Of a DNA stretch of 64,000 nucleotides, positions 16,754 to 25,798 are shown piece by piece (position 1 is the stretch's first letter; each line of letters starts with the position of its first letter). This DNA comes from JBBPYC01 sp038200275. Its GTDB lineage: Bacteria; Pseudomonadota; Gammaproteobacteria; Burkholderiales; Burkholderiaceae_C. The position numbers and the translations under genes are program-made. The notes under the pieces were generated by a model, which did not search any database, was not told the DNA's origin, and saw only the letters and a program-made list of their open reading frames with translations. The stretch covers positions 78,099 to 142,098 of the forward strand of contig JBBPYC010000002.1 in assembly GCA_038200275.1 (NCBI GenBank). Reading direction: 5' to 3'.

Positions 16754-17239
16754 ATGGACCCTATTGCGCAACTGGCCGATCTGCTGACGAAACGAGGCTG
16801 GTTGCTGGCCACGGCTGAGAGCTGCACTGGCGGTTTGATCGCTGCGGCCTGCACCGAGCGGGCTGGCTCAAGCAATTGGTTCGAGCGCGGTTTTGTGAGT
16901 TATTCGAACGCATCCAAGACCGAGCTGCTCAGCGTGCCGGTCGATCTGATCGCGCAGCACGGCGCGGTCAGCGAACCGGTGGCACGCGCCATGGCGCAAG
17001 GTGCAGTGACGCATTCTGCTGCCCAAGTCGCTGTGGCCGTCACGGGCGTGGCCGGCCCCACGGGTGGCTCAGTGTCCAAACCAGTCGGCACCGTATGGTT
17101 CGGCTTCAAGGTGGGCACGCAAGTCGATACCGAGTGCCGTTGCTTTCCAGGCGACCGCGCCGAGGTGCGCCGCGCCACCGTCGCGCATGCGGTCGATGGG
17201 CTGTTGCAACGGCTAGGACGGCTACCGACAGCTCCTTGA
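16754..17239 (+). CDS. pncC: Nicotinamide-nucleotide amidohydrolase (CinA C-terminal domain)
   Basis: 161 residues, equal to the stand-alone CinA/PncC domain. It converts NMN to nicotinate mononucleotide in the pyridine nucleotide salvage cycle. LATAESCTGGLIA (residues ~18-30) includes the catalytic Ser, and AVAVTGVAGPTGGSVSKPVGTVWFG is the second signature region. The N-terminal MoCF-like domain of full CinA is absent. Co-directional with pgpA. Confidence 0.92.
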   Translation: MDPIAQLADLLTKRGWLLATAESCTGGLIAAACTERAGSSNWFERGFVSYSNASKTELLSVPVDLIAQHGAVSEPVARAMAQGAVTHSAAQVAVAVTGVAGPTGGSVSKPVGTVWFGFKVGTQVDTECRCFPGDRAEVRRATVAHAVDGLLQRLGRLPTAP

Positions 17240-17257
17240 GCGTTCGGCAAGCAATGC

Positions 17258-17277
17258 CGCTGGGCTTTCAGCCAGCG
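17258..17277. terminator. Short hairpin between convergent pncC and ohr
   Basis: CGCTGG (17258-17263) and CCAGCG (17272-17277) form a 6-bp stem with an 8-nt loop, 19 bp after pncC and 20 bp before the ohr stop. There is no T-run, so termination is inferred from position only. Confidence 0.35.
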
Positions 17278-17296
17278 CCACGCAATTGACGCCGGT

Positions 17297-17728
17297 TCAG
17301 GAAGCGACGCTCAAATCCACGTCAATGTTGCCGCGTGTTGCGTTCGAATACGGACATACGACGTGGGCTGCATCAACGAGGTTTTGTGCGGTGGTGCGGT
17401 CCATGCCCGGCAGCGAGACGACCATCTTCACGGCGATGCCAAAGCCCTGCTGGATCGGGCCGAGCTGCACCGCTGCATCGATGGATGCGTCATCGGGCAC
17501 CTTGACCTGTTTTTGCTTGGCCACGTGCTTCAACGCGCCGAGAAAGCAGGCGGCGTAGCCAGCCGCAAACAGTTGCTCTGGATTGGTCGCATCACCGCTG
17601 CCGCCCATGCTGGTCGGGGGCGCAAGCTTGACGTCGAGCTTGCCGTCGTCGGTCTTGGCGCGCCCTTCGCGGCCACCGGTGGCGGTGGCATGCGCTGTGT
17701 AGATCACATTGTCGAGTTTGGTGCTCAT
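17297..17728 (-). CDS. ohr: Organic hydroperoxide resistance protein (Ohr/OsmC superfamily)
   Basis: 143-residue thiol peroxidase that reduces organic hydroperoxides. The two redox cysteines are in canonical places: GYAACFLGALKHVA (peroxidatic Cys) and VVCPYSNATRGNIDVDL (resolving Cys). MSTKLDNVIYTAHATATGGREGRA is the usual Ohr opening, so ATG 17728 is chosen over the upstream 17800. No MarR-type ohrR gene is adjacent, so its regulator must be elsewhere. Confidence 0.95.
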   Translation of the reverse strand: MSTKLDNVIYTAHATATGGREGRAKTDDGKLDVKLAPPTSMGGSGDATNPEQLFAAGYAACFLGALKHVAKQKQVKVPDDASIDAAVQLGPIQQGFGIAVKMVVSLPGMDRTTAQNLVDAAHVVCPYSNATRGNIDVDLSVAS

Positions 17729-18265
17729 GAGAAAAAGTCTCTGGTAGAGGAAAGAATGAAGATGGAAAGCGCGAGCCATCAAGTTTGCGGCAAAACGCAA
17801 AGACGCACCGGCCGGCCATGACCCGCCCGAAACGCATAGGTGTCACGTTATGCGCGGCCTGAGGAAAATGACCCGCAACCGACGGAAACGATCCATGCGC
17901 TTTTGAAAATCGGCTGTGGTGCAGTCGCACCGCAGAAAGATTACGTCGAGCCGAGTCCGAGAAGCAGCCCGTTTCCACTCTGTCAGATTGCGCCGCGGGC
18001 GAGGCGTTCACACTCTGAAAAGTTGCCTCATGGTAGCATCACGCGCGAAAAAAAGCGCTGTTGGCGGGCGCGCAAATGCGGGCTCCAACCTCACCTTCAG
18101 CCCCACCGTTCGTCGAGCCGTTTGCGCAAGCATCGCTCGTATGAATCTCGGCTCGCCGTTGCCAATGGTCACACTCAGCCGCAGACCATCGCGGTCCCTA
18201 CGAAGCGGCCGCAACGGCTTGTTCCTGGCGTTCCCTTTTTATTTTTCTTACAGCCCCGACCCAAA
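17729..18265. other. Long leader between ohr and the glycosyltransferase megagene
   Basis: No recognisable gene. The megagene frame stays open back to ATG 17840, but the residues encoded (Arg/Ser/Pro-rich) look untranslated and a second frame (17916-18482) is equally open. The DNA is less GC-rich toward the end, with a T-rich patch at about 18236-18250. Promoters for ohr (minus) and the polysaccharide genes (plus) should lie here. A possible reading is a long 5' leader for the polysaccharide operon. Confidence 0.4.
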
Positions 18266-21200
18266 TTGCAGCACGATCTCATCCTGCGCGCGCCGGCGCC
18301 TGTTGACAACCAGCATCCTCCGATTGGGCCAGACGGCTCGGTCACGCCACTGCGTCATGTGTACCGCCGAGAAATTCGAAGTGGCGAACACACCTCCTTG
18401 TCGGCGTTGGCCGATCGCATCAAAGTGGGCGCGCGCGTGCTCGACCTGGGCACAGGAAGCGGCGCGCTTGGCAAGTTCCTGACCTACTTCAAAGGCTGCA
18501 CGGTCGACGGCGTCAACTACAACGCGGTCGAGGCAAGCCTTGCGGAACCCTATTACCGACGCGTGCTGGTGGCCGATCTGGAGCAGTGCGACCTGGCGTC
18601 GATGTTTGCGAGCGAGCGGTACGACTACATCGTGTGCGCCGACGTGCTTGAGCACATCCGCACGCCGGAGCGTGTCGCACAGGCTGGACACGGTTTGTTG
18701 GCCAAAAACGGCCGACTGCTGCTGTCGGTGCCAAACACAGGCTACGTAGGCCTGATCGCCGAACTGATCGCAGGCGAGTTCCGCTACCGCGAAGAGGGCC
18801 TGCTGGACGCCACGCATGTGCGCCACTTCACGCGTCAGACTCTACTGCGATTTCTTGATGAAAACGGCTGGGCGGTGCAGGCGGTTGAGCCCGTCACGCG
18901 CGATCTGACCAGTTCTGAATTCCGCGTTGAATTCGATTCGATGCCGCCCGCAGTGGCGCGCTACCTGCTCGCGCAGCCCGACGCAGCGACCTATCAGTTT
19001 GTCGTGGAAGCGCGCCCTGCGGCTGAGGTCGAGCCGGATGATCTCAACGACTTCGTCGCTGCGCCAGTCGCACAGGCGCTGTTTTCTGCCCAGCTGTTCA
19101 CCCGCATCGATGGTCGGTTTGCAGAAGATCGCAAGGTGCTGGCTGCAGGCGTGATCGGCAACGAGCGCCAGACGCTCGTGTTTGCGTTGCCGCCGCAGCA
19201 AGACGGAATGGGCGCAGCAGATGGATTGCGGCTGGACCCGGCCGACCGCGCGGGCTACCTCCAACTCCACGCAATGCGGCTCCTGGGGCCGAACGACATC
19301 GAGCTTTGGCAATGGGACTGCAGGCGCGATGCCGTGGATCCGTTCTTGTCCATGCCCAGCCAGCAAATGGCACTGCAGGCGCCAGGACCGTGGTCGCGCT
19401 CGGTGCTGGCGCTGCTTGAAGGCGACGACCCGTGGATTGAGTTGCCGGTGCCTGCCACGCTGATTGCGCGGGCTCAAGGCGGCCACTTGGAAGTCGATGT
19501 GGGATGGCCAATGTCGGCTGACTACATCGTGTTGGCCGAACTTGCCCACGATCTCACCGCTCAGCTTGCCGAGTCAAGAGGTCGGGCCGCCCAGTTGCAA
19601 GTCGCACTGGATGCCAGCCGCGACCGTTTGCCCGCACTGCTCACCCAGGCAAGAGGCGATGCCGCCCAGTTGCAAGCTGCGTCGGATGCCAGCCGCGACA
19701 GTCTGGCTGCACAGCTCGCCCAGGCACGAGGCCACTTGGCCGAGCTTGATGAACTTAAGCGCCATGCCGCGCAGCTGCAGGCGATGGTGGACACGAACGA
19801 GGCCCGGCAACCTACACCGGACGCAGCCGAACGGCGGTCGGCCCGCAGTGCTGCGTTGGCGGTCAAGCGGCGTGCAAAGCTCGCCCTGCTCGCGTCCCGT
19901 ATTGCGCAGGGGGAGCAGGCGATTGCATCGCTCATGCATCAGCTCGAAGCGCTGCGGCAGCAGCTGGACGACGCGACCACGCGCGCCGAACTCGCCCAGC
20001 GTCAGCGCCTGGTGACCCAGTTGCGGCTGCTGTCGCAGACGCGCACCGTGCAACAGCTCCAACAGGAGCTCGACATTGCGCGACCGCAAGTGCAGGCGCT
20101 CGACCAGCGGCATCGGCAACTGCGCGCGCAACAACTTGTGATCACCCGCGAACACCGCGCAGCGGCTTCTGCGATTCGCACGATGGCTGCAACGCGTGCG
20201 CAGCTTGCCAATCTGAAGCTGCAGAACCAGGATGTGCGTGAGCAAAAGCAGGTGCTGCTGGACCGCTGTTTCCGGCTTACGCGGGACCGTGATCTGGCGG
20301 TGCGCCACCGCGATACAGCGGTGCGCGAGCGCGACACCGCGGTGCGCGAGCGCGCTGCCGTGATAGCTGAGCGCGACACCGCGGCACGGGACCGCGACAG
20401 TGCGCTCGCGCACATCACCTGGATCAAGAACTCCACCGTGTTTCGCGCGACCCGTCCGATCGTGGGCGCCAAGATGGCACTGGATCGGGCCGTTGCGAGG
20501 CCGCGCCGTTGGCTCGACACCGGCGCAGCGACAGCAAATGCGAATCCGCCCGCGCCAGCGCAGCCGCAAGCCGAACCGCTGCAAAGCAATGGGCAAGGCG
20601 ACGAACCGGCGCAGTCGCAGACGCTGCTGGCGCGCTCCAACTGCATCGACGTGATCGTGCCGGTCTATCGCGGTCTGGCCGACACGCGCCTGTGCATCGA
20701 ATCGGCGCTGGCCAGCCAATGCCGCACGCCGTGGCGCCTGATTGTGCTCGACGACGCGAGCCCCGAGCCGGCGGTTTCCGCTTGGCTGCGGGAGATCGCC
20801 GCACAGGACGCGCGCATCGTGCTGCTCGTCAACGAAGAGAACCTCGGCTTCGTTGGCACCGTGAATCGCGGCATGGCGCTGTCGGAGCACAACGATGTAC
20901 TGCTGCTCAACAGCGACACCGAAGTCGCCGGTGACTGGCTCGACCGGCTGCGCGCCGCCGCCTATTCGGGCCCGCGCGTGGCCAGCGTCACGCCGTTTTC
21001 CAACAACGCCACGATCTGCAGCTACCCGCGCTTTTGCCAGGACAACCGGCTGCCTGAAGGGTTCGACACCGCGCGGCTCGATGCGCTGTTCGCACGTACC
21101 AACCCGGGCCAATCGGTCGAAGTGCCCACGGGCATCGGCTTTTGCATGTACGTGCGGCGCGACTGCCTCGATGCCGTCGGATTGTTCGACGTCGAGAACT

Positions 21201-22918
21201 ACGGCAAAGGCTACGGCGAGGAAAACGATTTCTGCCAGCGTGCGATTCACGCGGGCTGGCACAACCTGCACGCACTCGACGTGTTCGTGATGCATTCGGG
21301 TGGCGTCAGCTTCGGCGAATCCAAAACCCCGCGCGAGGCACAGGCGATGGCCACGCTGCGGCGCATGCATCCGACCTATGAGACGCAGGTGCACCGGTTT
21401 CTGGCGATCGATCCGGCCGCTGGTGCGCGGCTGGCGGTCGACGTGGATCGTTACACCGAGAGCGCACGGCCGGCCGTGCTTGCGGTGCTGCACGACCGCG
21501 GCGGCGGCACCGTGCGCCATGTGCGCGAACTGGCCGAGCATCAGCGCGCACGCGCGCAGTTCTTCATCTTGCGGCCTGCTGCCGGTGGCCAGGTGCTGCT
21601 CGAATCGGCCGACAGCAAAGAAGCGTTTTCGCTGAGTTTCGATCTGACTCAGGGCTGTGACGACTTGGTGTTTGCACTGCGCAGCCTGCGCGTGCGGCTG
21701 ATTCACTATCACCACCTGATCGGCCACACCGAGATCGTGCTCGATCTGCCGAACCGGCTCGGCGTGCCGTACGACTTCACCGCGCACGACTTCTACACCG
21801 TGTGCCCGCAGATCACGTTCACATTCAGCGATGCGTCCAACAGCTACTGCGGCGAACTCGGCAACCAGCAGTGCGGCGAATGCCTGCAGCGCTCGCCGGC
21901 ACCGGGCGGCCTCGACATCGAAGCGTGGCGCCACAAGTACCGCATGTTCCTGCGCAGTGCGCGTTACGTCTTGGCGCCGAGCCGCGATGCGATCAATCAT
22001 CTGGCGCGTTACGTGCCGATGGCGAACCTGCATGCCGTGTCGCACACCGATCTGGCCGCCGATGCGGTGCTGCCGGCGCCGCAGCCCCAACCGCTCGGGC
22101 CGACTGCATCGCTCAAGATCGCCGTCATCGGTGCGCTGAGTCCGATCAAGGGCGCCGATGTGCTCGAAGACGTGGCCGCACTCGCTGCGCAGCGCAACAC
22201 GGCGGTTGAATTTCATTTGATCGGCTTTGCTTATCGATCACTGCGCACCGAACCGAAGACACGTCTTGTGGTGCACGGCGAATATCAGGAGTCTGAGCTG
22301 GGCGCCCTTCTCGACTCGATCAAACCCGATGTCATCTGGTTTCCAGCGCTGTGGCCGGAGACTTACAGCTACACGCTGAGCGCTTGCCTGCAGACGGGGT
22401 TGCCCGTAGTGGCGCCCGAGCTCGGCGCGTTCACGGAACGCTTGGCTGGCCGCAACTGGACCTGGCTGGTGCCCTGGCAGCAGACGCCTGTGCAGTGGCT
22501 GGAGTTTTTCGATGACGTGCGAGCGCGCTGCTTCGCGAGCGCCACGCCGCCGCGCCGTGCGTTTCGCATCGAGCCACTGCCCATCTCGGACCGCGGCATC
22601 GAGCACAGCGACTGGTCGTATGAGGCCCATTACCTGAGCGGACTGGCGCCGCTGGACGCAGTCGGCCACAGGTTCAACACCGGACAGCCGCAGCAAACAT
22701 GGCAGGCGCAGCTGGAGCCGACGTTCATCAGCGCGCATCTGCCCGGCGGCGGCGCAGCGGCCTCGTCGGGCCTGCAGGCTGCTGTCGGCGCGCCGGGCGT
22801 GAAGGGGCGCGTGCTGCATGTCGCACTGCGACTGCGCGCATCGCCGGCACTGAGCCCGGTCACGCGGCGCATTCCGTTGCGTTGGCAGACCCGATTCAAG
22901 AGTTGGTTGCGCGCGTGA
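18266..22918 (+). CDS. Multidomain polysaccharide protein: methyltransferase, coiled coil, GT2 and GT4 glycosyltransferases
   Basis: About 1550 residues. Order: SAM methyltransferase (~45-215; RVLDLGTGSGALGKFL near residue 57, CADVLEHI); a beta-rich segment (~240-420); a coiled coil (~425-725) built of two 25-residue repeats and a run of seven-residue repeats; the WIKNSTVFRATRPI motif often found before GT domains; a GT2 domain (~792-1050; VIVPVYRGLADTRLCIESAL, LLNSDTEVAGDW with D-x-D, GYGEENDFCQRA); and a GT4-like domain (~1069-1430; HDRGGGTVRHVREL, FPALWPETYSYTLSACLQTGLP). It probably assembles and methylates an O-antigen-like polymer in the cytosol. The start is uncertain: no ATG lies near; TTG 18266 keeps residues that look coding, GTG 18359 is another choice, and the frame opens at 17840. 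It overlaps the next gene by GTGA. Confidence 0.85.
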   Translation: MQHDLILRAPAPVDNQHPPIGPDGSVTPLRHVYRREIRSGEHTSLSALADRIKVGARVLDLGTGSGALGKFLTYFKGCTVDGVNYNAVEASLAEPYYRRVLVADLEQCDLASMFASERYDYIVCADVLEHIRTPERVAQAGHGLLAKNGRLLLSVPNTGYVGLIAELIAGEFRYREEGLLDATHVRHFTRQTLLRFLDENGWAVQAVEPVTRDLTSSEFRVEFDSMPPAVARYLLAQPDAATYQFVVEARPAAEVEPDDLNDFVAAPVAQALFSAQLFTRIDGRFAEDRKVLAAGVIGNERQTLVFALPPQQDGMGAADGLRLDPADRAGYLQLHAMRLLGPNDIELWQWDCRRDAVDPFLSMPSQQMALQAPGPWSRSVLALLEGDDPWIELPVPATLIARAQGGHLEVDVGWPMSADYIVLAELAHDLTAQLAESRGRAAQLQVALDASRDRLPALLTQARGDAAQLQAASDASRDSLAAQLAQARGHLAELDELKRHAAQLQAMVDTNEARQPTPDAAERRSARSAALAVKRRAKLALLASRIAQGEQAIASLMHQLEALRQQLDDATTRAELAQRQRLVTQLRLLSQTRTVQQLQQELDIARPQVQALDQRHRQLRAQQLVITREHRAAASAIRTMAATRAQLANLKLQNQDVREQKQVLLDRCFRLTRDRDLAVRHRDTAVRERDTAVRERAAVIAERDTAARDRDSALAHITWIKNSTVFRATRPIVGAKMALDRAVARPRRWLDTGAATANANPPAPAQPQAEPLQSNGQGDEPAQSQTLLARSNCIDVIVPVYRGLADTRLCIESALASQCRTPWRLIVLDDASPEPAVSAWLREIAAQDARIVLLVNEENLGFVGTVNRGMALSEHNDVLLLNSDTEVAGDWLDRLRAAAYSGPRVASVTPFSNNATICSYPRFCQDNRLPEGFDTARLDALFARTNPGQSVEVPTGIGFCMYVRRDCLDAVGLFDVENYGKGYGEENDFCQRAIHAGWHNLHALDVFVMHSGGVSFGESKTPREAQAMATLRRMHPTYETQVHRFLAIDPAAGARLAVDVDRYTESARPAVLAVLHDRGGGTVRHVRELAEHQRARAQFFILRPAAGGQVLLESADSKEAFSLSFDLTQGCDDLVFALRSLRVRLIHYHHLIGHTEIVLDLPNRLGVPYDFTAHDFYTVCPQITFTFSDASNSYCGELGNQQCGECLQRSPAPGGLDIEAWRHKYRMFLRSARYVLAPSRDAINHLARYVPMANLHAVSHTDLAADAVLPAPQPQPLGPTASLKIAVIGALSPIKGADVLEDVAALAAQRNTAVEFHLIGFAYRSLRTEPKTRLVVHGEYQESELGALLDSIKPDVIWFPALWPETYSYTLSACLQTGLPVVAPELGAFTERLAGRNWTWLVPWQQTPVQWLEFFDDVRARCFASATPPRRAFRIEPLPISDRGIEHSDWSYEAHYLSGLAPLDAVGHRFNTGQPQQTWQAQLEPTFISAHLPGGGAAASSGLQAAVGAPGVKGRVLHVALRLRASPALSPVTRRIPLRWQTRFKSWLRA
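19577..19726 (+). repeat. Two 75-bp tandem repeats in the coiled-coil region
   Basis: Two consecutive 25-codon units encode RG(R/D)AAQLQ(V/A)A(L/S)DASRD followed by L(P/A)A(L/Q)L(T/A)QA, at 19577-19651 and 19652-19726. A third degenerate copy starts RGHLAELDE at 19727. The DNA copies are similar, suggesting duplication within the gene. Confidence 0.8.
20281..20409 (+). repeat. Heptad repeat array R-x-R-D-T-A-V
   Basis: Six imperfect 21-bp units encode seven-residue steps such as RDLAVRH, RDTAVRE, RDTAVRE, RAAVIAE, RDTAARD and RDSALAH. This is a clear heptad pattern for an extended charged coiled coil immediately before the glycosyltransferase domains. Confidence 0.8.
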
Positions 22919-24861
22919 GGGCACACGCGGCGTCCAGGGGCTTCGCTTGGGCAGCAGGCCTTGGATGTACAGCCGCGATCGGCGCGCTTGCCGCAGGTTG
23001 GTTTGCGCTGCAGACCACGATGGGTACGCAGCCGCTGCTGCTGGCGCCGATGATCAACGTGATGCAGGGCTGCATCGAGCGGCTGCAGCCTTTATCGACA
23101 ACCACCTTGCCCGATGGCCCGGTCGTCCAGGCTTGTCGACGCGACGGCGGCTCTGCGGCGGCTCTGGTCGAGTCAACCTTGCAGCGCCTCGGTCCGCAAC
23201 GCAGCCCGGACGGCCGCTACGAGCTTGGCTACACATTGCAGGTGCCGTTGCTGCAGCTGTTCAAGCGCACGGACGCTGCCGGGCTTGCAGCGGGCTCCCA
23301 GCCGATTGTTGCTGACCACGGCAGCAGCAGCGCCTGGGTGATCGACCGCGACGCCGTCACGCGTCTGGTGCACACGCTGGCCGATGACCCGAGACCGGCC
23401 ATCGTCTATCTTTTCTCGACGCATTTCGGTATCGGCGCACCGATCGAAGCGGCGCTGGCGGCCGACCCCGCGAATCTGGCCGTCACCGCCCGTGGGCCGC
23501 TCGCGCGGGATCGCTATTTCGGCCTCGACATCCACCCCTGGAGCGTGGCACGCATCGACAACGGCATCGCGCAGCGCCGGCTGCAGGCGATCGATGCCGT
23601 GATCGGCGCGATATGCCGATTGCCCAGCGAAGCGCGCGAGAAGATTCGTGCGCTGACGCTGCTGGGCGAAGTGCACCAGTTGTTTCCTGACTTCGAAGCC
23701 GGCATGGGGTTCGCCTCGCCTTATCTCGTGAGCGACTACAGCACGGCGTCGGTCCGGGCGTTCCGAGGCTTTCTGCGTCAGCGGTTTGGTGGGATTGCTG
23801 CGCTGAATAGATTCCTGGGCCAGTCGGCCGATGTGGCGTACCGAAGCTTCGACCAAGTCGATCCGCCGTCGCGCGACATCCGCACCGATCGGCTGCAGCG
23901 ATTTGTCGAGCACATCGACTCGTTTGCGCAAGGCACCTTGCCGATCGCCGGCTGGGCCGCACCGGCCGCGGATGGCCGACCGCGCCGCGTGCAGTTGCTG
24001 CTCGACGGCGAGCCGCTGGCTCAAGTCACCGCGCAACTCGGCCGGCAGGACGTGCTGGCAGCGCGACCAGAGATCGGCCGCGCCGACGTCGGCTGGCGGT
24101 ACGACCTCGACTTCCGCGAGTTGCCAGTCGGCGTGCATCGCATCGACTTGTTGCTGCTGCCGCCCGACGGCACGAAAGCGCTGCCGCTGCACGTCGGCAC
24201 ACGCCGGATTTCCATCATGGGCCGGGACCAGGCCACGCCGCCTGAGCTGCCGATGAAGGCTGAGCTGCCCCCACACGTGGTCGGCCCGCTGCCACCCGAC
24301 TTCTGGATCGATCTGCCGGCAGATCGGACCGCGTATTGGTTCAATCCGCTGGTGCCGTTGTGGCACGCGTTTCGCAATGATCAGGTGGTCCGCTATCTCG
24401 ACCGTTTTGATCGCCGCGTGGCCGACTCCTGCTTGTGGGATACCCCGCGTTATGTGCATCAAATCCTGCCGTTCACAAATCCCGGCTGGGATGCGAACAA
24501 GTTCGCGGTCGATGCGTCGTTGCACGCGGCGGGGGGTATCCAGCTTGGCGTGAGTTTGTATGGCGAAGCAGCGCGCGGCGAAGGCCTGTTTCCGCTGCTC
24601 GCTCAATGGCAGAAAACCCGCTACGGCGTGACTGAGTTTCATCCGCTGAAAGCCGTATCGGCTGCGCAGTTGCAGGACGTGCTGAAACGGCATCGGGCGC
24701 ATGGTGCGCAGTTCGTCTCATTCTTTCTGGAACCCTATGCGGGCAGCGAGTCAATCGAACATCCGCAGAACCTGTTTTCGTTCGATCCGAGCAACCCAAA
24801 GTTCGGCTCCGATCGGTTGTTCGAATCGGTGCAGGCGCTGATGAACGGCAAGGCGCCGTAG
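22915..24861 (+). CDS. Membrane-anchored GH42-like protein of the polysaccharide locus
   Basis: 648 residues. GTG at 22915 overlaps the megaprotein stop (GTGA). An N-terminal hydrophobic segment (about residues 10-32, GFAWAAGLGCTAAIGALAAGWF) is a signal anchor, so the rest faces the periplasm. The segment PYLVSDYSTASVRAFRGFLR followed by RFGGIAALNRFLGQSADVAYRSFDQVDPP resembles the catalytic-barrel region of GH42 beta-galactosidases (D-Y-S-x-x-x-x-x-x-F-R-x-W-L-x-x-x-Y). Later regions, such as YVHQILPFTNPGWDANKFAVD and HGAQFVSFFLEPYAG, also read like a barrel hydrolase. Enzyme activity is unproven; it may trim or modify the exported glycan. Confidence 0.7.
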   Translation: MRAHAASRGFAWAAGLGCTAAIGALAAGWFALQTTMGTQPLLLAPMINVMQGCIERLQPLSTTTLPDGPVVQACRRDGGSAAALVESTLQRLGPQRSPDGRYELGYTLQVPLLQLFKRTDAAGLAAGSQPIVADHGSSSAWVIDRDAVTRLVHTLADDPRPAIVYLFSTHFGIGAPIEAALAADPANLAVTARGPLARDRYFGLDIHPWSVARIDNGIAQRRLQAIDAVIGAICRLPSEAREKIRALTLLGEVHQLFPDFEAGMGFASPYLVSDYSTASVRAFRGFLRQRFGGIAALNRFLGQSADVAYRSFDQVDPPSRDIRTDRLQRFVEHIDSFAQGTLPIAGWAAPAADGRPRRVQLLLDGEPLAQVTAQLGRQDVLAARPEIGRADVGWRYDLDFRELPVGVHRIDLLLLPPDGTKALPLHVGTRRISIMGRDQATPPELPMKAELPPHVVGPLPPDFWIDLPADRTAYWFNPLVPLWHAFRNDQVVRYLDRFDRRVADSCLWDTPRYVHQILPFTNPGWDANKFAVDASLHAAGGIQLGVSLYGEAARGEGLFPLLAQWQKTRYGVTEFHPLKAVSAAQLQDVLKRHRAHGAQFVSFFLEPYAGSESIEHPQNLFSFDPSNPKFGSDRLFESVQALMNGKAP

Positions 24862-24865
24862 ATCG

Positions 24866-25798
24866 TCAGGACAGCGTAGCGTCCGGTGGCAGGAACACGC
24901 GGTCTGCCTCGCCCCAAAAGTGCCAAGCGCTAGCATCTTCAGCAATGCAGGCACTCAGCAAGCCGAATACCGCTTGCACGAGCAGCTCGGTCTGGTCATG
25001 CAAGGGCAATTGGTGGATGCGCAGGAATCGTTTGCCGTCGCTCATGCGGACACCCGTCACATAGACGCAGACCGGTACTTTTTGTCCTACGGCCATTCGC
25101 AGCAACCCGTGGGGCACGCGCGCCGGCATGCCGAGCAAGTTGATGCGGCTGTTCGCGCTGAGCTGGTCGGCCGGCGCGTCGACGGCTGCGCCGACTTTCT
25201 CTTGCCGGCGCAGCGCGCGGATCGCCGGCAGCATGCTTGCAGACACGTCGAGCGTGCTGCGATCGAGTGCGCGCGAGACCTCGTTCGTGCGCGCACGCGC
25301 ATACCAGTGCAGCACGCTGCGGCCAACGAAATGCTCCCCGTGCAACGCAGCGACCAGCGCATGCACCTTGATACCAGCTGCACCCATATGGCGCAGGCCC
25401 CACATGCCGGCGCCCCAGTGAAACGTGCAAAGCACCGCCGGCAGATCGGGCGCAGGCCAGGCGCCCTGCACCACCAGGTGTCGCTCCATCCAGCGGTCGC
25501 TGCGCGTGCGCGCAAGGCACAGATCGGCGTGATCGACCAACGTCAACAGCCGGCGCTTCCAGGCCCAGTCCACTTCGTCTTCGACCCAGCCGCGCTGCCT
25601 GGCCTGCGCCAGCGCACGCTCCACCGGCACGCGGTACAGGAACGGCCAATGTGCAAGCTTTTGGAACACCCGAAACGCCAGCGGCCACGGCAGGAAAGCG
25701 GCCAGTGACGGCGCAAGCACCAATTCGATCAGATCCCGTGACTCGATCTTGCACCGTGCACGCCAGCGCGCCAGGCGGCCGGTTGCGGTCAGCTCCAT
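24866..25798 (-). CDS. LpxL/HtrB-like acyltransferase
   Basis: 310 residues, similar in layout to lysophospholipid/lipid A acyltransferases. VLCTFHWGAGMWGLRHMGAAG has the family His followed by Gly-rich turns and matches the H-x4-(D/E) block only loosely. Later segments VGAAVDAPADQ, INLLGMPARVPHGLLRMA and KVPVCVYVTGVRM correspond to the family's D-Q, F-x-G-x-x-A and P-V-x-P blocks. No strong N-terminal membrane helix is seen. ATG 25798 overlaps the end of wzt by 10 bp; the open frame to 25870 lies inside wzt. It could add an acyl group to a glycan or lipid carrier in this locus. Confidence 0.65.
   Translation of the reverse strand: MELTATGRLARWRARCKIESRDLIELVLAPSLAAFLPWPLAFRVFQKLAHWPFLYRVPVERALAQARQRGWVEDEVDWAWKRRLLTLVDHADLCLARTRSDRWMERHLVVQGAWPAPDLPAVLCTFHWGAGMWGLRHMGAAGIKVHALVAALHGEHFVGRSVLHWYARARTNEVSRALDRSTLDVSASMLPAIRALRRQEKVGAAVDAPADQLSANSRINLLGMPARVPHGLLRMAVGQKVPVCVYVTGVRMSDGKRFLRIHQLPLHDQTELLVQAVFGLLSACIAEDASAWHFWGEADRVFLPPDATLS

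Noticed and set aside
17980..18060. JUMPstart/ops-like element upstream of the polysaccharide genes
   Set aside because: Only a partial GGTAGC match; not enough to claim an RfaH site.
17840..18265. N-terminal extension of the megaprotein to ATG 17840
   Set aside because: Residues are Arg/Ser/Pro-rich with no conserved motif, and a second frame is equally open over the same DNA; the coding pattern is convincing only from about 18266.
19574..22216. 880-codon minus-strand frame inside the megagene
   Set aside because: Antisense shadow; His/Arg-rich product, no ribosome site and no family match.
23173..24702. 509-codon minus-strand frame
   Set aside because: Antisense to the GH42-like gene; shadow composition.
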